Notes under the pieces: generated by a model
What the model saw: only the letters and a program-made list of their open reading frames with translations
What the model was told of the DNA's origin: nothing
Database searches by the model: none
Source: Alkalilimnicola sp. S0819
GTDB lineage: Bacteria > Pseudomonadota > Gammaproteobacteria > Nitrococcales > WHIW01
NCBI RefSeq assembly: GCF_009295635.1
Contig: NZ_WHIW01000006.1
Span: forward strand, 62,001 to 126,000
Reading direction: 5' to 3'
Length of the DNA: 64,000 nt
In this document: in pieces, positions 32,524-41,000 of the stretch
How the letters are laid out: every line of letters begins with the position of its first letter
Numbering within the stretch: position 1 is the stretch's first letter
Translations under genes and position numbers: made by a program

Positions 32524-32680
32524 CCTTCGACACATGCCACCGGTAGTCCGGCCCCGGGGCGATGATCCCGCGGTCCATAAGCCGGTGAAAGGTCGGCGAA
32601 AGGGCAATCCCGTTGCGTGGGCTGTCGTTCCCCGTCTCGCTGAACGGCACGATGTGCGCCGCCCCCACGTCGTTGCTCAT
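32393..32680 (-). pseudogene. C-terminal fragment of an HNH endonuclease
   Basis: The frame encodes 95 residues with AAHIVPFSETGNDSPRNGIA, SPTFHRLMDRGIIAPG and HVSKVIDRRIPD, the second half of an HNH restriction-type nuclease. The His of AAHI and the Asn-His positions that follow are present. The zinc-knuckle first half and any DNA-recognition domain are missing. Upstream sequence belongs to a different membrane-protein frame (32681-32927), shifted by one base. It is a truncated remnant, joined by recombination or frameshift. Confidence 0.7.
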
Positions 32681-32927
32681 TGGCCGCCTGCTGCTCCCGG
32701 CGGGCGGCCGCGGTTCGTTCGGACGCTTCTTGCGCGCGAACTTCCATGGCGGCGGCGAGCTGGCGCATTTCCCACTCTAGGTAAAGCCGTGCCCCCAACC
32801 CCGTCAGCGCGTTTGCCAAAAGCACCCCCGCTGCAATGATGAGCACCCATTGCCAAGCCGGCCGCGCTGTACGCGGCCGGCTGCGACCAACCCGTTCCAG
32901 CGCATCTAAATTCGGTTCAATATCCAT
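32681..32927 (-). pseudogene. N-terminal fragment of a membrane-anchored protein
   Basis: From ATG 32927 about 82 residues are read: a polar start (MDIEPNLDALERV), a membrane span (WQWVLIIAAGVLLANALTGL, about residues 26-45) and a charged helix (EMRQLAAAMEVRAQEASERT). The frame then enters the HNH fragment out of register. The first 100 bp are repeated 5.3 kb away at 38173-38273, where the same N-terminus is cut by an IS66 remnant. So two paralogues of one membrane-protein gene once existed here. Confidence 0.5.
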
Positions 32928-32934
32928 GGTCCTG
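32835..32934. repeat. copy 1 of a ~100-bp duplicated segment
   Basis: The segment shares long identical blocks with 38173-38273, for example ACCCATTGCCAAGCCGGCC, and the 3' part around TTCGGTTCAATATCCA. It encodes the start of the membrane-protein fragment on the minus strand. Confidence 0.85.
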
Positions 32935-33052
32935 ATCTATTCCCGTGGGTACCCCTGGCGGCCGGGACGCTGCCCTCTTGGCGAACTGCCAAGAAATCCT
33001 TAGTAGTTGCCTTCTCGGCCAACGTGTTATCGGGCGGCGGGCCATCCCATCA

Positions 33053-33274
33053 TCATGCCAATTCCCGAATCACCTCACCCTCGTCCAACTCACCCATATC
33101 GAGCTCCACCTCGGCTTCTTCGGCCCCCTGCACTTCCACAACCGGCTTGCCCCTGGCCTCCGCCACCAGCCCGGTGAGCGCGGCCATGCGCGCCCGATAG
33201 AAGGCCTCGAAATCGTCGTTGCGCAGATGCTCCGGCTCGAGCAAATGGCCGCGGAGCATCTCGTCGAGCGCCAT
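33053..33274 (-). CDS. small acidic protein of unknown function
   Basis: The 73-residue frame encodes MALDEMLRGHLLEPEHLRND, an aromatic helix DDFEAFYRARMAAL and a strongly acidic end (EEAEVELDMGELDEGEVI). It resembles the C-terminal tails of some larger nuclease or restriction-associated proteins, but I cannot name the family. It lies 22 bp before the DUF3999 gene start-side end, on the same strand. The 32936-33052 stretch beyond it has a CTTGGC-N5-GCCAAG inverted repeat (32977-32993) and no gene. Confidence 0.5.
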   Translation of the reverse strand: MALDEMLRGHLLEPEHLRNDDFEAFYRARMAALTGLVAEARGKPVVEVQGAEEAEVELDMGELDEGEVIRELA

Positions 33275-33296
33275 CGTTGACGCCGGGCGCCGTCTT

Positions 33297-34649
33297 TTAG
33301 GGCGTGTCGTTCATCTCCTTGAGCAGCCGCCAGGCCATGGCGCCGGTGCTCAGCACGATCAGGATCAGCAGGGTCCACAGGGCGTAGCGCGCCCACGGGG
33401 TCGGCGGCGGGGGCGGATGCAGGCGCTGACTGCCGCCCAGCTGCACAGGCTCGCCCAGGCGTGCCTGTGCAGCGCTGCCGTTGAAGGTCTCGATCAGCTG
33501 GCGGCTTTCGCGGTCCTGGCGGGCACGGTGGCTGCCCCAGGCCAGGGTGAAGGGGCCTTGGCCCTGGGCGACGAAGGTCAGTTGGTGGGGCTGCCAGCCG
33601 AATTCGAAGCTGGCGTCGGCGCCCAATGCACCCGCCGGGTCGGTGCCGATGCGCCACAGCGGATCGTCCACCACCCGGTTCAGCTCGATGCGCCGCTGTT
33701 CCAGCCGCCGTCCTTCCAGGCGCAGGTCGTAATAGACCCCTTCGCCCCGTCGTTGCCAGTGCTGTGCGCTGCGTGCCCTGGAGCTCAACCGAATCCGCGC
33801 CAGAGTGTTGTCGGGGGTATTCGCCACCCGCACGGCGCGTACGGGCAACTGACCGCCGGTGTCCAGTATCAGGGCCCCGTTCTCGGCGCGCGGCTGCGGC
33901 TGCGCCGGCGTCCAGCGCAGGGCGCGGGCGAACTCCCGCGGGGCGTAGTGGCCGGTCACGGCTTGCAGTTCACGCGCGTGCAGGGCCGGCGGCCAGTGGA
34001 TACGCAAGAAGCCGCCGTCCACGGCGGTGGGCAGTTCGATGCGTTGCTGGCGCAGGCGATGGCCCTGGTAGTCCAAGCTTACCAGGGGGGCGCCGTCGCT
34101 TATCGTGCGCCAGCGGCGTAGATCGTCGCTGAACTCCACGCGGGCGTGGGCGATGACGTCCTTCCCCGGCTGCCACTGCAGGGTCAGGGCGTCTAACGGC
34201 CGGTTTGTCCGCGGCAGCTCGATGAGATAGGCCCACAGCCGCGCATCGCCGTCGCCTTCGCCGTCCTCCACGTCCACCGCCGCCGAGCCGCTTTCGGTTT
34301 CGATTCGCAGCCGCAGAGCGGTCCGCGTGTCGGCATCGGCGCCGCGGCGCAAGGGGAAGAAGGGCAGCGACCGGCTGTGGTCTTGGCTATCGAGTGCCGC
34401 GGCGGGCTGGCGCAGGGCGTAAGGCACGGCCTCCCCGTGGCGATTGAATACCCGCAGGTCCGCCAGTCCCGGGTGCACCGTCTGCCGGTACGCCTCGATG
34501 GGCAGCTGCACTGAATGCATGCCCTGGGGCGACTGCAGTTGCAGAGTGCGGCCGTAGGCGAAGTCCTCGGGGGTCAGGGGCCGGTCGGCGGCCAGAGTCA
34601 TGCCCTGGGCGACGCTCGCCAGCAAGGCCAAGGTCAGTGCCATCTTCAT
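33297..34649 (-). CDS. DUF3999 periplasmic/membrane-anchored protein
   Basis: The 450-residue protein has a signal peptide (ALTLALLASVAQGMTLAA), a long periplasmic beta-rich region and a C-terminal membrane anchor (YALWTLLILIVLSTGAMAW, about residues 420-440). This is the DUF3999 layout. ATG 34649 overlaps the stop of the DUF2339 gene as ATGA. The open frame continues far upstream (to 36476), but that is a shadow of DUF2339. DUF3999 and DUF2339 genes are a recurrent pair in proteobacteria, of unknown envelope role. Confidence 0.85.
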   Translation of the reverse strand: MKMALTLALLASVAQGMTLAADRPLTPEDFAYGRTLQLQSPQGMHSVQLPIEAYRQTVHPGLADLRVFNRHGEAVPYALRQPAAALDSQDHSRSLPFFPLRRGADADTRTALRLRIETESGSAAVDVEDGEGDGDARLWAYLIELPRTNRPLDALTLQWQPGKDVIAHARVEFSDDLRRWRTISDGAPLVSLDYQGHRLRQQRIELPTAVDGGFLRIHWPPALHARELQAVTGHYAPREFARALRWTPAQPQPRAENGALILDTGGQLPVRAVRVANTPDNTLARIRLSSRARSAQHWQRRGEGVYYDLRLEGRRLEQRRIELNRVVDDPLWRIGTDPAGALGADASFEFGWQPHQLTFVAQGQGPFTLAWGSHRARQDRESRQLIETFNGSAAQARLGEPVQLGGSQRLHPPPPPTPWARYALWTLLILIVLSTGAMAWRLLKEMNDTP

Positions 34650-37324
34650 CGGCTTGCCTCCCGTGCACGGTTCGGCGGCAGGGGCGCGAAGTAGCCCACG
34701 GCCAGTAGCAGCAGACCCACTCCGGTAAACGAGACGATGCGCGCCAGGGTGCCGGTACCTGCCAGGTCCACCAGGAACAGCTTGACCACCACCAGGGCGC
34801 AGAGCCCGGCACCGGTCATCCAGGTTCGGCGGGCGCCGCGGCGGTGGGCCCAGCCCATGACGGCGAAGGCCAGCAGGCTCCAGGACAGGGACCAACTGGC
34901 CTGCAGGATCACCGATTGCATCAGCGCCGGTAAGCGGTAGGCGACGTCGGCCCAGTAATGCACGCTGCGGGCGATCATGGCGCTGAACCAGACAAAACCC
35001 AGCAGGGCCGGTGCGCCGGTGCCGGCCCACTCGGGCAGGGCGCGTCCCCAGGCGGTGTTGCGTCCAGCCAGCAGTTGGCGGAGGACGGCCAGTGCGGCCA
35101 GCAAGGTGGCGGCATCCAGGGGGTTGAGCAAAGGCACGTAAGGCAGCGGCCCCGGGGCGCCGGAGCTGGTGAGGTTGGCACCTAGGCCCCAAAGCAGCAG
35201 CCAGCCGGCCAGGGGGTAAGCGGCCAGCTGCCGGTAGCCCTGGGCGGTATCGTCGGTCGGCCGGCTGACGAGTATGCGGTTGATCAGCGCCAGGGACACG
35301 GCCGGCACCGCGCCCCAGGCGGCCAGCGGCCAAGCGCCGCCGGCCACGCCGTGCAGCCACCAGCTGACCTCCCAGCTCAGCCACAACACACCCAGCCACA
35401 GACCGGCGGCATGCAGCGGCGCCAGCAGCGTGGGCGGCAGGTCGTCGCGGCGCTGTTGGAGCACCGCGTAGTGAATAGCGAAGGCCAGCGGCCAGGCCAG
35501 ATAGCCCAGCGCCCCCAGCGGGTGCTGCCGGTATAGGGCGCCGTAGTCCAGGACCGGGGCCAGCGCCGTCAGCGTCAGTGCCCCCATGACCGGCAGTAGA
35601 CCGACGGCCGGCCAGCGCAGTGCCGACCAGTGCAGCGGCCGTCGCAGGCTGCTGGTCAGCAGCGCGGTAACCGCCAGCACGGCCAGCAAGGCATTCTGCC
35701 GGTAGGGCTGGGCGACGAATTCCTGGATTTCCGCGCCGGCGCCCGCTATCCACCACAGCAGCCCCCAGCCCAGCAGCACCGGGGGCAGCCAGTACCAGTT
35801 GTGCGGGTAGTTGCGCCGGTGGCGGTGCAGGTACCAGCCGCTGAACAGCGCCGCCAGGGACAGCAGCAAACACCCCAGATACACCGGGTTGAGCAGCGGC
35901 AGGCTGGTCTGGCCGTAAGCCACATCCACGGCGAAGAAGGGCGCGGCGACCAGCTGCAGCAACAGGGCGAAGGCCAGCGCCAGGCGGCGGCGCTGGCGGA
36001 TCGACACCCAGGCGATGCCGGCACCCTCCAGGGCCCAGGCGGCGGCGGTCCAACGGCCTTCCACCGCCAGCGGTATCGCCAGGGTGGCGAAGGCCACTCC
36101 CAGGGCCAAGAAGGCCTCCACCAGGGAACGCGCCGTGGGCGCCAGGCGCCGCCACAGGAGCGTGGCCAGGCACAGGTAAAACAGCCCGGCGACCGCGGCG
36201 CTGATCGCCAGGCCGTATTGGTGATGCTGCACCATGCCCGCCTGCAGGCTGAAGCCTAGCACCGGCGTACCGAATATCAGGGTGCCGTCCACCAGCCCGG
36301 TCAGCCGGGGTGGCTGGCGATGGGCATAAAGCAGGGCGATGGCAGTGTAGAGCAGTACGTGGGCGATCAAGAAGAACTCCGCGGTGGCAAAGTCCGTCTG
36401 CTGGTAAGCGCTCAGGCCCCACGCGGTGCCGATGCCGAAGGTGAAGGCAAAGCCCAGCAGATTCAGCGACCGCCAAGCCTTGAACCAGGCGATGGCGAGG
36501 ATGGCGGTGTTGAGGATCAGGTAATAGCTGAACAACAACACGTGGTTGCCGTCGCCGGTGCTGGTGAGCACCGGCGCCAGAAAGCCGCCCGCCACCCCCA
36601 GCATGGCCAGCCAGGGCGCGTTTTGCAGCACGGCCAGGGCCACCGCGCCGGCGGTCAGGCCCGCCAGCAACAAAAATGCCGCGGCGGCCGGGATCAGATG
36701 GTAAAGCTGCAGGGCGGCGAAGCTGGTGAGGTAGACGATGCCGATGCCCGCGCCCTGCATCACCAGGGCATAGTCCCGGCGCTTATGCCGCAGCCGAAAA
36801 CCGATGATCAGTAGCGCCAGGCCGCCGGCGGCGGCTCCCATCAGGCGCAGTTCGATGGGCATCATGCCTTCTTCGGCGGCGTACTTGAGCAAGAAGGCTA
36901 CGCCGAAGAACAGCACCACGGCGCCGACTCGGGCCAGGGTATTGCCGCCCCGCAGCCAGTTCCAGGCGCGCAGGACGATATCCGGCGCGGCTGGCGGTTG
37001 CGGAGCAGGCGTGGTGCGGGCCGCGGGCCGGACCGGTTCACTGCGTAGGGGCGCCGGCTGTGGGGCGGGGTCGGGTTCGGGGCCCGCCGTCGGCGCCGGA
37101 GTCGGTGCGGGCTCGGGCTCGAAGGACGCCCGGGTCCGCGGAGTTTCGCGGGGCTGGGGACGGGGTGCGGCGGGCGGGGCCTGGCGCAGTGAGGCCATCT
37201 CCCGTTCCAGCGCGCTCAGGCGCCGGTGCAACTCCCCGCGTTTGGCCAGCCAGTAACCGCACACGCCCCCGGCAGCGCCGATTACGGCCACCAGACCGAC
37301 CACCAAGACGATGATCTCGCCCAT
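34646..37324 (-). CDS. DUF2339 giant polytopic membrane protein
   Basis: The 892-residue protein has one N-terminal span (IIVLVVGLVAVIGAAGGVCG), a coiled-coil and proline-rich cytoplasmic segment (residues about 28-125) and then about 25 membrane spans to the end. Landmarks such as NWLRGGNTLARVGAVVLFFG (about 123-142) and TWMTGAGLCALVVVKLFLVD near the C-terminus fit DUF2339. ATG 37324 is preceded by GAGG. It is coupled to DUF3999 downstream. Function is unknown; the fold suggests a transporter or lipid-handling membrane protein, which is inference. Confidence 0.88.
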   Translation of the reverse strand: MGEIIVLVVGLVAVIGAAGGVCGYWLAKRGELHRRLSALEREMASLRQAPPAAPRPQPRETPRTRASFEPEPAPTPAPTAGPEPDPAPQPAPLRSEPVRPAARTTPAPQPPAAPDIVLRAWNWLRGGNTLARVGAVVLFFGVAFLLKYAAEEGMMPIELRLMGAAAGGLALLIIGFRLRHKRRDYALVMQGAGIGIVYLTSFAALQLYHLIPAAAAFLLLAGLTAGAVALAVLQNAPWLAMLGVAGGFLAPVLTSTGDGNHVLLFSYYLILNTAILAIAWFKAWRSLNLLGFAFTFGIGTAWGLSAYQQTDFATAEFFLIAHVLLYTAIALLYAHRQPPRLTGLVDGTLIFGTPVLGFSLQAGMVQHHQYGLAISAAVAGLFYLCLATLLWRRLAPTARSLVEAFLALGVAFATLAIPLAVEGRWTAAAWALEGAGIAWVSIRQRRRLALAFALLLQLVAAPFFAVDVAYGQTSLPLLNPVYLGCLLLSLAALFSGWYLHRHRRNYPHNWYWLPPVLLGWGLLWWIAGAGAEIQEFVAQPYRQNALLAVLAVTALLTSSLRRPLHWSALRWPAVGLLPVMGALTLTALAPVLDYGALYRQHPLGALGYLAWPLAFAIHYAVLQQRRDDLPPTLLAPLHAAGLWLGVLWLSWEVSWWLHGVAGGAWPLAAWGAVPAVSLALINRILVSRPTDDTAQGYRQLAAYPLAGWLLLWGLGANLTSSGAPGPLPYVPLLNPLDAATLLAALAVLRQLLAGRNTAWGRALPEWAGTGAPALLGFVWFSAMIARSVHYWADVAYRLPALMQSVILQASWSLSWSLLAFAVMGWAHRRGARRTWMTGAGLCALVVVKLFLVDLAGTGTLARIVSFTGVGLLLLAVGYFAPLPPNRAREASR

Positions 37325-37439
37325 CCTTGCCTCTTTATTGTTTTGCTTGTCCTAATCCGGATTGTGGCATAAGTGAGTGGAGCGCGTGATCCGCATAAAC
37401 GCTCCAGCAACCCCATCTACAGATCGGCGAATCGCACCG

Positions 37440-38173
37440 CTAGACTCTCCTCCTGACGCCAGAGCAGCAAGGCGTGAAGGTCAAGGTCAGCCTCGGTCTT
37501 CGCCGCCGGTTTTGCCCTTGGGGCGGGAGCTTCTGCGCCTCGACAAACTTGCGTCGGGCATAGGCCCAGCAGCCAGCATGCGTCAGATCGTACGCGCGCA
37601 CCGACTGGGCGTAGCCTTCATAGCCGTCGGTGAGCAGCACACCGCCAAAGCCTTCGAGCAGACGCCGGGGCACGGCCCCGGCACGGCTCGAGGCGCGGCG
37701 CCCCGGCTCGGTGTTCACCTGCACGGTGGTCTCGTCCATGTGGATCAGGGGCGCCTCGCGCAACTGCGCCCTGAACTGCTCAATCAGCGGCTCGATCAGC
37801 TCGCCGGCTCCCAGCATCCAGCGCGCAAGCGTGTTGCGCGAGAGCGCCACGCCCATGCGGAGAAAGATCTTCTCCTAGCGGTACAGCGGCAGACCGTCGG
37901 CGTACTTGGCCGTGGCGACGGTGGCCAGCAGGGCGGGGCTCGCATTGCTCTTGGGCAGGGGCTGGGGCGGCATCGGCGCCTGCACCACGCCTTCTTCGCA
38001 TTGCTTGCAGGCATATTTCAGCCGCACATGGCGGATGACCTGGATCTTGGCCGGAATGACGTCAAGCTGCTCGCTGACGTCCTGGCCGATCACGGCAAGC
38101 TCGAGGCCGTCCTCGGTGCGGCGGCGCTCGTGCTCAGGCAGTTCGTGGATAATCTCGACCCGGGACAGCTCGG
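37440..38173 (-). mobile_element. IS66-family transposase remnant
   Basis: The minus strand carries TnpC pieces: SELSRVEIIHELPEHE, later QVIRHVRLKYACKQCEEGVV, YADGLPLYR, then after an in-frame TAG (37877-37875, where CAG for Gln is usual) SRNTLARWMLGAGELIEPLI, HMDETTVQVN, RRLLEGFGGVLLTDGYEGYA and HAGCWAYARRKFVEAQK. About 25 residues between VNTEPGR and VPRRLLEG are deleted, and the C-terminal DDE part is lost after KFVEAQK. No tnpA/tnpB or clear terminal repeats were seen. It is a dead insertion sequence; the 37325-37439 stretch next to it holds nothing else I recognise. Confidence 0.85.
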
Positions 38174-38273
38174 AATGATGAGAACCCATTGCCAAGCCGG
38201 CCACACTGAACGCGGCCGGCGGCTGCCAAGCCGCTCCAGCGCATCTAGATTCGGTTCAATATCCAAGGCCCTG
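38173..38273. repeat. copy 2 of the ~100-bp duplicated segment
   Basis: Homologous to 32835-32934. On the minus strand it would encode DIEPNLDALERLGSRRPRSV and then PAWQWVLII, but the ATG is changed to TTG. The homology ends exactly where IS66 sequence begins (CATCATTCCGAG). Confidence 0.85.
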
Positions 38274-38311
38274 CCGTGCTCCTTTACTGGCTTGTGCTGC
38301 CTTGCCCGTCT

Positions 38312-39466
38312 TCACTGGATCGCCACCACTCCGCGGCACTTAGGGAACCCCGGACAGCCCCAGAACCGACTCCCCTTCTGGCTTCCTCGTGTGGAAGTCC
38401 GCAGCACCATCGTTACACCACATTTAGGACAAGCTGGTGCCCCCACGGCGCTTTCAACAGGCTGGGGTTCTGCCACACCGCCCTGCGCAGTAGCGATTGG
38501 AACAGTTTCTTGGGTAGGCGCAGCCACTTCAATCGCGACAATGCCTCGGCACTTGGGGTAGCCGGGGCAGCCCCAGAACTGGCCCCCTTGGTTTTGCCCG
38601 CGTTTTGATGTGCGCAAGACCATCGGCTTGCCACAACACGGACATAGGGGCGCGCTCTCCGGTGTATCAGCAGGCGCCTCCACTTTCGTTGAGACAACGT
38701 CGTTACTCGGCTCAGGCGGCCTCTCTTCCTGCTTCGCCACACCAAATTTGGCTCGATAGTCGATTTCCAGCGGCACGTGGAAAGCAAGCAGCTTCCGGCC
38801 AATGTCGACAATCGTGTCTTTCTTCACCCACCTTGGCAGCGAGCCCAAAATCTCGACCGTGCTCGCCTGTTCATTTTGCTTTTCGTACTCGCTAAGAAAC
38901 GCATCCGCCTTGATGACCAAGTCGGTGTCGAACAACTGCGGGTCTGGCCGAATCACACGAGTTTTCGGGTCCACCAAGACCGCCGTCTTGATCGTGGGCT
39001 TCATAACCACACCCAGTCTTCGCGGCGCCAACCCCTCATCCAGGATCAATTTCTCGAGGATGCGCGCCTGCCGTTTGGCTTGCTCGATGGGAGATGGCAT
39101 CGCGTGATAGCGATTCTGGGACCAATACTCGAACTCGCCGCGCGGCGAGATCCTGAAGCCGTTGAGGTACGACTTCGACTCCAGAATCCAGAACTCCATG
39201 AAACGGTTTATCAAGAGATGGTCGATCTGGGCCACTTGACCCTCATGCTCGATGCGCAGGTCATGAATCAGGACCCGATTAGGGTGATCCTTGATGGCAC
39301 CGTCGAGATAGAACGCGCACTGGCGCTCCCCCTTCGCGCCGCGGCGTATGGCATACATTTCACGCTGTATGGCCTTGCGGGTTCCGTCCGCCAGACCAGG
39401 AGAATCCAACAAATCTTGCAGCTGATTTAGTGCCACGGGCATGTGGTTTTTTTCTTTTAGGATCAT
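38312..39466 (-). CDS. NERD-domain nuclease with two topoisomerase-type zinc ribbons
   Basis: The 384-residue protein has an N-terminal NERD (nuclease-related) domain at about residues 40-160, with candidate catalytic residues Glu47, Asp82 (QIDHLL) and Glu96-Ser-Lys98, the PD-(D/E)XK pattern. Two C-terminal zinc ribbons of topoisomerase type follow: Cys275, 278, 300, 306 and Cys346, 349, 371, 377, each ending FWGCPG(Y/F)PKCRG. It probably binds and cuts or processes DNA. ATG 39466 is chosen with a second candidate at 39442. It is divergent from the PD-(D/E)XK/helicase operon with 148 bp between, suggesting joint function. Confidence 0.8.
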   Translation of the reverse strand: MILKEKNHMPVALNQLQDLLDSPGLADGTRKAIQREMYAIRRGAKGERQCAFYLDGAIKDHPNRVLIHDLRIEHEGQVAQIDHLLINRFMEFWILESKSYLNGFRISPRGEFEYWSQNRYHAMPSPIEQAKRQARILEKLILDEGLAPRRLGVVMKPTIKTAVLVDPKTRVIRPDPQLFDTDLVIKADAFLSEYEKQNEQASTVEILGSLPRWVKKDTIVDIGRKLLAFHVPLEIDYRAKFGVAKQEERPPEPSNDVVSTKVEAPADTPESAPLCPCCGKPMVLRTSKRGQNQGGQFWGCPGYPKCRGIVAIEVAAPTQETVPIATAQGGVAEPQPVESAVGAPACPKCGVTMVLRTSTRGSQKGSRFWGCPGFPKCRGVVAIQ

Positions 39467-39495
39467 TGTTCTTTCTTGATGCCGAATCGCGCCAC

Positions 39496-39524
39496 ATGTA
39501 ACCACGCGTGCGCACCCCTGCCAA
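39496..39524 (-). promoter_or_regulatory. possible promoter of the NERD gene
   Basis: On the minus strand TTGGCA (39524-39519) is followed after 17 bases by TTACAT (39501-39496). The -35 matches 5/6 but the -10 only 3/6, so support is weak. Confidence 0.3.
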
Positions 39525-39553
39525 GCAGAGCGCATACATGCCCTCACGCATCC

Positions 39554-39581
39554 TTGATCCTCTACCCAGGCCAGGTATACC
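39554..39581 (+). promoter_or_regulatory. possible promoter of the PD-(D/E)XK/helicase operon
   Basis: TTGATC (39554-39559) and TATACC (39576-39581), each 4/6 to consensus with a 16-base spacer, would start transcription near 39588, about 27 bases before GTG 39615. Confidence 0.4.
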
Positions 39582-39614
39582 GTCAGACAGTCGCCCCCCC
39601 CCTGGGGGCATGAA

Positions 39615-40982
39615 GTGCAGTACCAACTAATGAAAAACAATCTCCCCGAATATCTCGCCACTGGCGAACCCGCGCGTCTAATCCCTGTAGTGGCCGACAC
39701 CAGCCGCGAACAGCGCTCCGCCTCCGTCTTGCTGGCAGGCATGCGCTCGGTGTTCGAGCTGCGGCAAGCGCTGCTGCGTTCCATCGGCGTCCGCGTTGGC
39801 AGCCGTGCGCGCCTCGAGACCTGGACCGAAGTGACTTTCGCAAAAGGCGACAAGCCGAAGAAAAACGACAGGCCAGATGGGCTGCTGGTGCTGCACACCG
39901 GCAAGAAAGTGTGGCGGGCGCTCATTGAAGCAAAAATCGGCAACGCCGAATTGGATGCTGAGCAAATCGCTCGTTACGTACAGCAAGCGAAGCAACACAA
40001 CATCGATGCCGTCATCACCATAAGCAACCAATTCTCGGCGCTGCCAAGCCATCACCCAGTGTCGCTCCCAAAGAACGCCACCAAGGGCGTCGAGTTGTAT
40101 CACTGGTCATGGATGTCCATCGTCACCCAGGCCACACTCCTGCTGGATCGGGATGCCGTGGCTGACGAAGACCAAGTGTTCATCCTTCGTGAAATCCTCC
40201 GCTACTTCGAGCACGATTCCGCCGGCGTCAGCAAGTTCGACCGGATGAACCGGGAATGGAAAGACGTGGTGAGCAAGGTCCAAAGCGGCGCCCCTCTCGC
40301 CAAAACCACGGACGAAGTGCAGAACACCGTTAGCTGCTGGCACCAGGAGCAACGGGACGTGTGCCTGCTGATATCGCGCCAAATCGGCGAGAATGCCACG
40401 TTAAAACTCAGCCGTGTTCACCGCAGCGATCCATTGCTGCGGATTAAGGACGATGCCGGGAAGCTTGCGAAGGACAAGGTGCTCGAATTCGCCCTGGATG
40501 TGCCCAACGCAGCGGCGGATTTGGAGGTGGTAGCAGACCTGACCAAGCGGACCATAACCTGCTCGATGAAGCTCGCCGCCCCTGGCGACAGGAAGAGCAC
40601 CAAGGCACGGGCAAATTGGCTGGCTCGGCAGCTCTCCAAGGCCAACCCCCAAAGCCTGTACGTGAAAGCCACGCGACCCGGACGCGCGGGTGATACTCAA
40701 GCACCGTTGGCCGAGGTGCTGGAGAACGGCGCAGCACTGGACTCCCCGAACTCCGCGGTCGTGGCGACAGGCTTCGAGATTTTCTATCTCGTCGATCTGG
40801 CCGGCAGGTTCGCCGGCAACAAGGTTTTCATCGAACAACTTGAGCAGGCCGTACCGCATTTTTATGAACAGGTCGGCCAACACCTCCAGGCTTGGGCGCC
40901 TCCGCCCCCCAGAATCCAACGCCACAAGGATGCCGCGGAAGAAGCAGAGATGGCTGAAATCGGCGCAGCGACGGACGCTTAA
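39615..40982 (+). CDS. PD-(D/E)XK-like nuclease-associated protein
   Basis: The 455-residue protein contains, at about residues 70-140, a restriction-endonuclease-like core: Glu72, DRPDGLLVLHTGK with Asp88, and LIEAKIGN with Glu105-Ala-Lys107. The rest (about 190-455) is mixed alpha/beta, with FEIFYLVDLAGRFAGNKVFI near the end, and is unrecognised. The start is GTG 39615 (GGGGGC just upstream) or ATG 39630. It ends 18 bp before the PLD-helicase gene, so they are co-expressed. The family looks like one seen beside DUF3427 helicases, but I cannot name it. A role in phage or plasmid restriction is inference. Confidence 0.65.
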   Translation: MQYQLMKNNLPEYLATGEPARLIPVVADTSREQRSASVLLAGMRSVFELRQALLRSIGVRVGSRARLETWTEVTFAKGDKPKKNDRPDGLLVLHTGKKVWRALIEAKIGNAELDAEQIARYVQQAKQHNIDAVITISNQFSALPSHHPVSLPKNATKGVELYHWSWMSIVTQATLLLDRDAVADEDQVFILREILRYFEHDSAGVSKFDRMNREWKDVVSKVQSGAPLAKTTDEVQNTVSCWHQEQRDVCLLISRQIGENATLKLSRVHRSDPLLRIKDDAGKLAKDKVLEFALDVPNAAADLEVVADLTKRTITCSMKLAAPGDRKSTKARANWLARQLSKANPQSLYVKATRPGRAGDTQAPLAEVLENGAALDSPNSAVVATGFEIFYLVDLAGRFAGNKVFIEQLEQAVPHFYEQVGQHLQAWAPPPPRIQRHKDAAEEAEMAEIGAATDA

Positions 40983-41000
40983 GGGCGCAAAAGAAACATC

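Noticed and set aside
33297-36476. A 1059-residue fused protein reading through DUF2339 into DUF3999
   Set aside because: Upstream part is out of frame with DUF2339 and Pro/Gly/Arg-rich; signal peptide at ATG 34649 and the ATGA overlap give the true start.
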